Origin: Siphonodentalium dalli
Taxonomy: Eukaryota; Mollusca; Scaphopoda; Gadilida; Siphonodentaliidae
Length of the DNA stretch: 64,000 nucleotides
Direction of reading: 5' to 3'
Assembly: GCA_032622095.1 (NCBI GenBank)
Contig: CP136064.1
Span: forward strand, 149,977,819-150,041,818
Below, piece after piece: positions 56,291 through 64,000 of the stretch (position 1 is the stretch's first letter; every line of letters starts with the position of its first letter). The notes beneath the pieces were generated by a model. It worked only from the letters and a program-made list of their open reading frames with translations, was not told where the DNA came from and did no database searches. The translations under genes were made by a program, and so were the position numbers.

Positions 56291-56575
56291 ATTCACCCGC
56301 GAAACTCTGTACACCTGGGCAAGCTCTTCCATGGTAAAGTGAATGTATCGACGCATATTCAGATAAGTGAACCGCGAAACTCTGTACACCAGACAATGAG
56401 ATAAACTCATATTCAGTTCAGTGAACCGCGAAACTCTGTTATACATAAAAGTCCATGCTTTTTTGAGGCCACCTGCATAAACACATATTCAGATCGGAGC
56501 ACTGCGAAACTCTGTATCCAAAGCAAGGTGTAGCGCATATTCAGATCGGTACACTGCGAAACTCTGTATACATAA
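56291..56575 (+). repeat. GCGAAACTCTGTA tandem units
   Basis: GCGAAACTCTGT at 56299, 56374, 56428, 56504 and 56556, usually preceded by CATATTCAGATCGG and a few bases. Unit about 52-76 bp, irregular. Confidence 0.85.
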
Positions 56576-56653
56576 AATCCACCATGATAGAGTTGGTGTA
56601 ACGCATGTACACAACGAAGATCCAGGCTCCCATTAAAAGTCCACAGTGGCAGA

Positions 56654-57915
56654 CAGGGATGTGGCTAGAGGGGGGGGGGGGTGTGGGGGGTGTCTCACCC
56701 CCCAGCATGCAGAGAGCTATATTTTCAATAGTTGGAAATTTCATACCTGCCACAACGAAATTTCACACCAACAATAGGTTGAAAATGTTCATGTAGTTTG
56801 ATTATAAAACAATTTATTGGGGGAATTTATTGTTTTTCGACAAATATTTGCATATGTTCCTATTTTTTGTCAAAATTTTTGACAGAAATGGACATCAGTT
56901 GGAAATTTTCCAACCTTAGGGGGGTGACAGGTTGGAAATTTCCAACACTTGGAAAGCTTGTGTCCTGGTCCCTCCCCGTGGCCAGTCAAAAACTTCTAGT
57001 TAATTTAAGAAAACAATATTGTCATACAATTCAATTATTGGTCAACATTGTCATTGGAATTGTCATCAGTTGGAAATTTTCCAAACTAAGTGGTGGTGTA
57101 GGGTTTGAAATTTCCAACAGTAGGAAGGCTTGAGGCTAGTCTAGATGTTAGGATTTTGCGATTTTCTTGTTCAGATTTCAAAATTTTCGCACACCGGGCC
57201 GAACCATGGTCGGCCCGGTGTGTCATTGCCCCATCCACATGGCCAATACAAAACTGCTAATTAGTTTAGCAAAACAATATTTTACTACATTTGGTCAAAC
57301 TTGTAGACATAAATGGTCATCAGTTGAAGAATTTTCCAACCTGAGGGGGAGCATGAGGTTTGAAATTTCCAACACTAGGAAAGCTTCAGTTGAGGCCAGT
57401 CTAGATGCTAGGATTTGCGATTTTCTTGTATATAGTTTTCAAAATTTTCTCACACCGGGCCAAACAACCATGGTCGGCCCGGTGTTTCCTGGGCTGTTGT
57501 CGGTAGCTGTGTGCATTTGTCTGGAATTAGATCACTAGTTGTTTTTTTTTAGGTAATTTTCAGGTTAAAATATCTTAATGTTTTCATACTGGGAAAATAG
57601 AAGCATGGCTTATGAAGAATATATAGGAAATTAGGCCTGAGCATGAGGTACAAGGGGGGGGGGGTGCAAATGGAATTATGCAAACAAACAGTTGTTGGTG
57701 CGATTTCGACTCAAGGGGGGGGGGGGTGCAAGTGGAATTATGCAAAAAGTTGTGTTGGTGTGATTCCGAGTCAAGGGGGGGGGGGGAGGGGTGCAAATGG
57801 AATTATGCAAAAAGTTGTGTTGGTGTGTTTCCGACTCAAGGGGGGGGGGGGTGCAGTTGGAAATTCACAAGGTGGACACCCCCCCCCCAGCGGAGACCCT
57901 CTAGCCACATCCCTG
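56654..57915. mobile_element. Non-autonomous hAT-type element, 8-bp duplication GTGGCAGA
   Basis: A perfect 19-bp TIR, CAGGGATGTGGCTAGAGGG, lies at 56654-56672 and in reverse at 57897-57915. GTGGCAGA is duplicated at 56646-56653 and 57916-57923. An 8-bp TSD with CAGGG ends is diagnostic of hAT by convention. The 1262-bp interior has no transposase; it consists of TTGGAAATTTTCCAA palindromes, CCGGGCC-GAACCATGGTC-GGCCCGG palindromes and G-run repeats. Confidence 0.95.
57640..57868 (+). repeat. ~63-bp units with pure G runs
   Basis: Four units ending in a G run of 9-12 plus GTGCAAATGGAATTATGCAA and GTTGTGTTGGTGTGATTCCG-type spacers. G runs at about 57654, 57715, 57775 and 57841. Frames on both strands here are repeat translations. 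Confidence 0.9.
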
Positions 57916-58047
57916 GTGGCAGAATGATGAATATAACACATTTCACACTCTTCAACTGCACCAGCACAATAAAATTGACATTGACTAAAACAAGTCCGAA
58001 ATAAAATATTTAAAAATAAACACACAATTTTTTTTTTTTAAATCCAA

Positions 58048-58200
58048 CATGGCTGCGGCCTTCCCTAACTCCGTGCATTGGCGGCAAATGAAGCCGGCTG
58101 AAATGTCACGAATTACTGTCGGCAGAGTTCAAGACAACACAAGAATGAAGTTCCATGGTCATGGTAAAACTATTCGGCACATTATGAAATTGTCCATCGT
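58048..58200 (+). other. Candidate short open frame / first exon (weak)
   Basis: AACATGGCTGCGGCC has a good start context and opens 52 codons (MAAAFPNSVHWRQMKPAEMS ... RITVGRVQDNTRMKFHGHG) before a TAG at about 58202. The sequence is more GC-rich than its neighbours and contains YY1-like ATGGCTGC; CGCGGCCATTTT follows at 58276. A perfect donor word GTAAGTG lies at 58559. No family recognised. It could be a real first exon and promoter region, or chance. Confidence 0.25.
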
Positions 58201-58202
58201 CT

Positions 58203-58917
58203 AGTAGCTATTTACAAATCGCGCAAAACATTAAATAGACGAGCAATCATTCCAGTGACAATCCTTCCTCGTCGCGGCCATTTTACATTTTTTTCATATA
58301 CTTTAATTTATAATTTTGCAAAACCTCCCTTACAAAATTAGAACAGCAGGCGCTTCAAGATGGATAACTCTATTAAATATCAGCTCATGGCGGGGTCGTG
58401 CATTCCCGGATGATGACATCAGAATATATTATTAAATCGCCATCTTTTTGTGTCACTGTCAAGTAAACCAACTGGATGTAGACAAAACAGCGATTCTCAG
58501 AACGAAGAGTCAATCGAGACAATTTATTTAGTTATTTTCACATATTTTTGAAACATGTAAGTGCACGGTTAACACCGATCGGCCGTGGCTTTTGGGGAAA
58601 GCAGCAAAAAGCGCCAACATATCGATCGTACTTATCCGGCGAAATGTCAATACAAAATAACAAATTCACTAAAGAAAAATCGTCAGATCAAAGCTGAGAT
58701 CTCCACATCGGCTTTTTGCATATGTTATAGTAATATGTTACATGAAAATATAATATGCAATCCATGTACATTTATTATATTCATATTTTTATACTTACTG
58801 CTGACTGCAATGACTGCATATCATCCATATGGATTTTTGCATATACATTATAGTATAAACACACCACTGACTGACCACAGGCACAGGTTGAGCTGAAATG
58901 AATGGTGATGTGAATGT
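58203..58917. other. Intergenic sequence, nothing firm
   Basis: Holds the CGCGGCCATTTT word and AAACATGTAAGTGC noted with the candidate exon; otherwise no recognised feature. Confidence 0.45.
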
Positions 58918-58926
58918 GATACTGAT

Positions 58927-59670
58927 GCTAATGGGGTCGTCGTAATGTTTTATACATAGATGCACACCGTGTGCATTTATGTATACATAAATGCACACCT
59001 GTGTCGCGTAGTCTCACGTGACAGGATCATTATCGTAAAAATTAGGTGCTACATATTAATACTAATAGCTTACAATATAGGCCTAATATATAATAATAAT
59101 CATACTCACAAAATGTGACAAATGGTACATGTAGAAATAACATCAGATGGCAATGGATGGAAGATCACAGCAGCAATAAATTATACATCTTGTTGTAGTG
59201 TTGTCTCGTAGCATTCTGCCGGCGGGAACCAGGGATTTCCTTTTTGTGCACCGGTTTCTCCGTCACTTCCGGAAGTTCCGGTCTAATATTCATACACCAT
59301 GTCCATAAACACAAAATCATTGTAGTGTTTTCTACATAAATGCACACGAGTTGATATTTTTTGTAAGTTCATTTTCTTCCGTTCATCGATCAAACAACCA
59401 TGCAGTTCTTTTGGTCCCTGTTTAATACCGGTACTAAGATCAATATGCGACCGATCAATTTTATTGCAGTTTCGTCATTGTGATAAAAGAATGCTTTAAA
59501 TATCAACCAAGGAAGAAAATAATCTGAATTGAAGCAGACAGCAATTATTTTCGGCAACATTTCAATCTCGCGCCGACTGACACTGGTGTGAATTTATGTA
59601 TACATAATTTAACATAAATGCACACCGTGTGCATTTATATATAAAATGTTATGACAACGACCCCATTAGC
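58927..59670. mobile_element. 744-bp TIR element, 9-bp target duplication GATACTGAT
   Basis: The left end GCTAATGGGGTCGTCGTAAT and the inverted right end GCTAATGGGGTCGTTGTCAT are flanked by GATACTGAT (58918-58926, 59671-59679). Next to each end is the palindrome GTGTGCATTTATG-TATACATAAATGCACAC or a variant (58974-59003; 59589-59640). Terminal sequence and TSD length match the 12112-12580 element, so both belong to one family. Confidence 0.93.
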
Positions 59671-59920
59671 GATACTGATAGTGTCATTAGTAGGCCTGTA
59701 ACGATACGCTTGGTCACGATACGATACGTATCGCGATACGGGGCCAACGATACGATACGTATCGCGATACGCTAAATTTTATCCCACGAGTAAATAGCTA
59801 TTCAAGTTCAACACTCCAAATTTGCACAACTCTCAGATGTTATCGTAGAAAGATCAAATATACTAATTTTAGTGAACAATATATCATTTCAAAGTTGGCA
59901 GTCAGTTGCTGGAGTTTCTG

Positions 59921-60155
59921 ACTGAAAATGAGCTTTTCTGACAATATACTCAGATATAACTATTGACAAGTAGTAGTGTAAGCACCCAGTGACAGTTCGC
60001 CATGCACCATTAAACTATACTTTATGTATGCCTAATAATGGCACATGACGAAATGTCGCTGGGCAGCTGGGCTCTTATACACTACTTTTTATTATGCTCA
60101 TAGTTATATCTGAGTATATTGTCAGAAAAGCTAATTTTCAATCCGAAATTCATGA
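59921..60155. repeat. Nested ~235-bp palindrome
   Basis: CTGAAAATGAGCTTTTCTGA, CAATATACTCAGATATAACT and AGTAGTGTAAG are mirrored by CTTATACACTACT, ATAGTTATATCTGAGTATAT and TGTCAGAAAAGCTAATTTTC. Probably a foldback MITE inside the hAT element. Confidence 0.85.
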
Positions 60156-60198
60156 TGCAACAGTGATTCAAGTCTTATTCAACACAACAATGTGACAT

Positions 60199-60520
60199 TT
60201 AATAGTCACAACTCACAGTCTTAGCCAATTTAGAATACACATCTTGGAGTCGCAGCTGACTTGATGATTTGGGAACGCTAGATGGGCTCGCTGGGGTTGA
60301 GTTCGTCAAGTCTATAGTCTAGAATGATGTCGTTTCAAATGGTGCGACATGTTGGTCGTAACACCGTCTTGTATGAAGTTATGTAAGAGGTTGCCGTCGA
60401 ACATAATTTGGATATCGTTTTAGTTCTGTCTGTCTTAATGCATCCATCCTCTTCAGACTTCAACGGTGTACGTCCAAAAACCGAAATACTGCCAGACTTT
60501 CGACCTGTAGGCCGCTGGCG
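60199..60520 (-). pseudogene. hAT transposase N-terminus with broken BED zinc finger
   Basis: Read on the minus strand, SKVWQYFGF (about 60480-60510) is followed in a second frame by EEDGCIKTDRTKTISKLC (about 60405-60460), in a third by GVTTNMSHHLKRHH (about 60320-60365), and after another shift by SSSQLRLQDVYSKLAKTV (to about 60210). This order, aromatic block, then CxxC (first Cys here Ser), then TTN-xxx-H-xxxx-H, is the BED-finger signature of ZBED-type hAT transposases. At least three frameshifts and a stop make it dead. The catalytic RNase-H-like and dimerisation regions are absent. Confidence 0.85.
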
Positions 60521-60976
60521 GATTGACAAGTTTTAAGCTTTGAGCAGAAATCTTTCCATGGCCCACATGTTGTTGTTGTTTTGCCGCAGACGATATATCC
60601 AATATACTAGTATTTGATTGGTTGAAATCACAGCAGTTCATCAAATTAAACCAATCAGAGCATGGCTTACAGTCTGTGGCTAGGTTATGGGGGTCAGTCA
60701 TTTCACTTCCGCCAACGTTTGTGTCAAAGGTCAAAGTGCGAGCTCACGGAAACAAACGAAATTTACAGATTTACTTCCGATAACACTTCGTAAGCATTCA
60801 CAGCTTACGGAAACGAACGAGGGGACCCGATTGACATCGTATGGTAACTGCATGATAATAGCGGAACTGTATCGTAGTGTATCGAAATTACAGTCAAATG
60901 AATCGCGTATAGAATCGTGAATGACGAATCGCGATGCATCGAAATCGCGATGAATCGTTACAGGCCTAGTCATTAG

Positions 60977-61813
60977 TGAGTGAAATGAAATCTTTCACAG
61001 TAAAATAACTGTTTATTAATTTGGACTTTGAGCATCCATTATTAAAATAATGGATTGTTGTTTGTAAAATAATGTATGATCAATACAGGGTTTAAGCTTC
61101 CGTAGGACGGCCTCATTCCCCTCACAGATTATCTGTTAGGTTCATACATATACCAAATGTCAGTCGAAATATGTTGTAAAAAAAATTTGGTTGCAACATG
61201 AGTTTGGGGGTTAACAGAATACTGGTGAAATGTGTGTCAAATAGCGACGTTAGATACAGCGTAATACATGTCGTGGTAACATCAAAGAAATTAAGCCGGA
61301 CTGCTGAGTACGCATATTTTTGTGCACAGGATGAAACTACTCATGCTCGAAAATCCCGTGATCAATATCCTACGATTACATAATTTGATCAAAGAATGCC
61401 GAATTTCTTAGTCAGGACATTTTTATGCACAGGATTTTCATGGATGAAACTACTCCTTCTCCGAGATCCCGTGCTATCGTACGGTACATAATTAATGGGT
61501 CCCTCTGTAGAGTCCATGAGGTACAGAACAGAGTTTTAGCCAGCGGCAGCGTGTTTTAAAATATAATTTGACAGGAAATGTGAACATGTGCGTCGTTGAT
61601 TGTGCTTGGGGACCCAAGCGGGAGCCGCAGGACAACGCAACTATTATTTACCGTACTTTGACTTTATCTCCATATTGGGGAGGGGGTATACATGTGTTTG
61701 TGTGTCTTTATCCTCTATATATGTAATATGGATCAAATGAATGGTGTTGTTAACTTGTCACTATGAATTCCCACTATAAAGACTGATTTCGGGACAGGTT
61801 CCGTATTATTGTG
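60977..61813. other. Intergenic sequence, nothing recognised
   Basis: ATGAAACTACTC(A/C)T occurs twice (about 61331 and 61444) with similar neighbours (CACAGGAT; CCCGTG), suggesting a small duplication. No gene supported. Confidence 0.5.
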
Positions 61814-62860
61814 AAATAAATCACTTTGGGATTTTGTTGACTATGCATGGCAATATACGCATAATAAGGAATTGCGGTCGTCAGTTTATGGACTAATAGA
61901 GACTATTGAACAAGCTACGCATTCCGAGTGAAAGATGTCGCTACCATTCGTATTCCGCCGCTATAAATATCTCCTGCAGACAAACCCTGCAGTATGACGT
62001 CACAGCGCACAAATAGTTTAACGATTGACAGCGTATATCCTAGCTGTCAGTTTCATTTTCACAGAAGCTGCTTGAAATTCTAGGAAATACTTTATTCAAT
62101 TCTCCTTGCTATCTATTATTGGTCAATGCATAGATGCTTTGTAGTGTTTAGATTCATTATACCTGTTGGAATCTTGTATAAATTTGTAAACACTAACTCA
62201 TAGGTTGTTCATTAATATATAGTATTCAATCAGACGCAGTCTTACGTTCGTAACTAATTGATTGATTATCTGGACACCATCAACAGAATTAAAGCACCCA
62301 CGGAAATGATTGACTTGCGTAATATATACGTAGCTTTGGGTTGCTTTGTGGGACTCTTATGTGCAAGGAAATTGCTACTTTTCAGTGTCAAATAATGTCC
62401 CGTCGCGTTTTGTGTTTCCCCAATACGGACTAATTAATTTCCCCCTGGCGGAAACCCTGTCAATAACCACCCGATATCCTATAAACTGGACTTGATGAAC
62501 AAAGGAGTGATGTCATAGCCATGTTTTATATCTGATTTTTATGTTTACCCATACCATAGTATGGTAAACATAGTGTCGATGTCTGGATTGACCACTTGTC
62601 GTTCTTCCATCCGTCTGTCCTTAGACACTTTACGCATGGTGCGATAACTCAAATATTTTTTATCTGATCGGAACCAAATATTGTATATTAATTTCTCAGC
62701 CCAAAAGACAGATCGAGTTCGAATATGGGTTTGATCTGAATCTTTTTAACTAAGTTATGGCCCTTTTTCGAAAAAATATTCACTCTTAATAAAAAAAAAA
62801 TTTAGATTGAATTCCTTGCTCAATTAAAAAATGTATTTAAAAAAAAAAAATAATTAAAAC
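61814..62860 (+). repeat. 1.05-kb tandem duplication, copy 1
   Basis: Nearly identical to 62861-63943 at an offset of 1047 bp. It contains CTATAAATAT (61961), paired CTGCAG sites, TGACGTCA (61995), a 31-bp palindrome ATGTTTACCCATACC...GGTAAACAT (62541-62571), CCATCCGTCTGTCCTT and AAGTTATGGCCCTTTTTC. No coding frame. Confidence 0.95.
62541..62660 (+). repeat. Possible Helentron-like 5' head of a second family
   Basis: The hairpin ATGTTTACCCATACC / GGTAAACAT followed by GTGTCGATGTCTGG, CCATCCGTCTGTCC and GGTGCGATAACTC parallels the hairpin-plus-GTCCGTC arrangement at 15600 and 31870. The same block is at 63588-63707. By analogy only. Confidence 0.4.
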
Positions 62861-63943
62861 AAATAAATCACTTTGGGATTTTGTTGACTATGCATGGCAA
62901 TATACGCATAATAAGGAATTGCGGTCGTCAGTTTATGGACTAATAGAGACTATTGAACAAGCTACGCATTCCGAGTGAAAGATGTCGCTACCATTCGTAT
63001 TCCGCCGCTATAAATATCTCCTGCAGACAAACCCTGCAGTATGACGTCACAGCGCACAAATAGTTTAACGATTGACAGCGTATATCCTAGCTGTCAGTTT
63101 CATTTTCACAGAAGCTGCTTGAAATTCTAGGAAATACTTTATTCAATTCTCCTTGCTATCTATTATTGGTCAATGCATAGATGCTTTGTAGTGTTTAGAT
63201 TCATTATACCTGTTGGAATCTTGTATAAATTTGTAAACACTAACTCATAGGTTGTTCATTAATATATAGTATTCAATCAGACGCAGTCTTACGTTCGTAA
63301 CTAATTGATTGATTATCTGGACACCATCAACAGAATTAAAGCACCCACGGAAATGATTGACTTGCGTAATATATACGTAGCTTTGGGTTGCTTTGTGGGA
63401 CTCTTATGTGCAAGGAAATTGCTACTTTTCAGTGTCAAATAATTTTTTTTTTGCCCAACGGGACGAACCATGGTCGTCCCGTCGCGTTTTGTGTTTCCCC
63501 AATACGGACTCATTAATTTCCCCCTGGCGGAAACCCTGTCAATAACCACCCGATATCCTATAAACTGGACTTGATGAACAAAGGAGTGATGTCATAGCCA
63601 TGTTTTATATCTGATTTTTATGTTTACCCATACCATAGTATGGTAAACATAGTGTCGATGTCTGGATTGACCACTTGTCGTTCTTCCATCCGTCTGTCCT
63701 TAGACACTTTACGCATGGTGCGATAACTCAAATATTTTTTATCTGATCGTAACCAAATATTGTATATTAATTTCTCAGCCCAAAAGACAGATCGAGTTCG
63801 AATATGGGTTTGATCTGAATATTTTTAACTAAGTTATGGCCCTTTTTCAAAAAAATATTCACTCTTAAAAAAATAAAAAATTTAGATTGAATTCCTTGCT
63901 CAATTAAAAAATGTATTTTTTTTTTTAAATAATTAAAACAAAT
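62861..63943 (+). repeat. 1.05-kb tandem duplication, copy 2
   Basis: Same content as copy 1 plus about 32 bp at 63446-63477: a T run and most of the palindrome CGGGACGAACCATGGTCGTCCCG (63459-63481). The rest differs by few substitutions and homopolymer length changes. Confidence 0.95.
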
Positions 63944-64000
63944 GTTAACAAAATTTGAAAAACTAACACCATTATAACTCCGCCAAGGGTACCCCGAGTC

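Larger units (their letters stand above)
59691..60968 (-). mobile_element. hAT element (ZBED type), deleted, 8-bp duplication GTCATTAG
   Basis: A perfect 15-bp TIR, TAGGCCTGTAACGAT, lies at 59691-59705 and in reverse at 60954-60968. GTCATTAG is duplicated at 59683-59690 and 60969-60976. Subterminal GATACGATACGTATCGCGA words lie at the left; GAATCGCGATGCATCGAAAT at the right. It keeps only the N-terminal part of a transposase (see 60199-60520) and has gained a palindrome at 59921-60155. It inserted 12 bp from the 58927-59670 element. Confidence 0.95.

Noticed and set aside
57584-58025. Glycine- and proline-rich frames on both strands
   Set aside because: Produced by G runs in the 63-bp repeat inside the hAT element.

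Overview
No intact protein-coding gene is supported in this 64 kb. It is AT-rich eukaryotic DNA built almost entirely of nested transposable elements and tandem repeats. The kind of repeats suggests a marine mollusc, or less likely another lophotrochozoan: two Helentron-like elements that start with an AGCTCA...TGAGCT hairpin and a GTCGTCCGTCGTCC stretch and carry about 160-bp tandem units, many TACATGTA words, and GAGTTATGGCCC-type dispersed repeats. That assignment rests on recalled family resemblance, not on a search. Long open frames lie mostly inside tandem arrays and are not genes.

Layout. 0.1-0.6 kb: array of ACC-GGT palindromic words. 0.77-4.3 kb: foldback element with arms of about 500 bp and a self-inverted satellite, one arm interrupted by a TTAA-flanked MITE whose empty site survives in the other arm. 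5.1-7.0 kb: element with TATGG ends and arrays of a CTTAAG-centred palindrome, hit by a second TTAA MITE. 7.4-15.6 kb: a third TTAA MITE copy, a reverse-transcriptase fragment, and a large inverted repeat enclosing a 3.15-kb inverted-repeat element. 15.6-18.2 kb: Helentron-like element with about 15 satellite units. 18.2-25.3 kb: sparse sequence with a CCAACGTTGG array, a TGTAAC motif island and a few weak exon candidates. 26.3-28.2 kb: element with inverted CCGAAGG arrays and a 9-bp target duplication. 29.4-31.9 kb: tandem repeats and a tRNA-derived SINE-like unit.

31.9-51.6 kb is a second Helentron-like copy split by a 17.8-kb insertion (32018-49815) with a perfect TIR and a 6-bp target duplication. 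The uninterrupted copy at 15.8 kb supplies the empty site. Inside the insertion lie CTTAAG-word arrays at both ends, ACC-GGT arrays, a 45-bp satellite with a 316-bp higher-order period, a LINE 3' end, PIF/Harbinger-like, mariner-like and TTAA MITEs, and hairpin elements. 52-61 kb holds further TIR elements, among them two hAT-type elements with 8-bp duplications (one with a broken BED-finger transposase) and an element with a 9-bp duplication. 61.8-63.9 kb is a 1.05-kb tandem duplication.

The most unusual theme is a recurring architecture: unrelated-looking elements carry internal arrays of short perfect palindromes (CTTAAG-, ACC-GGT- or CCAACGTTGG-type words), and several arrays are themselves inverted about a central point. 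Two elements share termini and organisation but have swapped the palindrome arms symmetrically (GGAC/GTCC versus GCGC/GCGC around TTAA).
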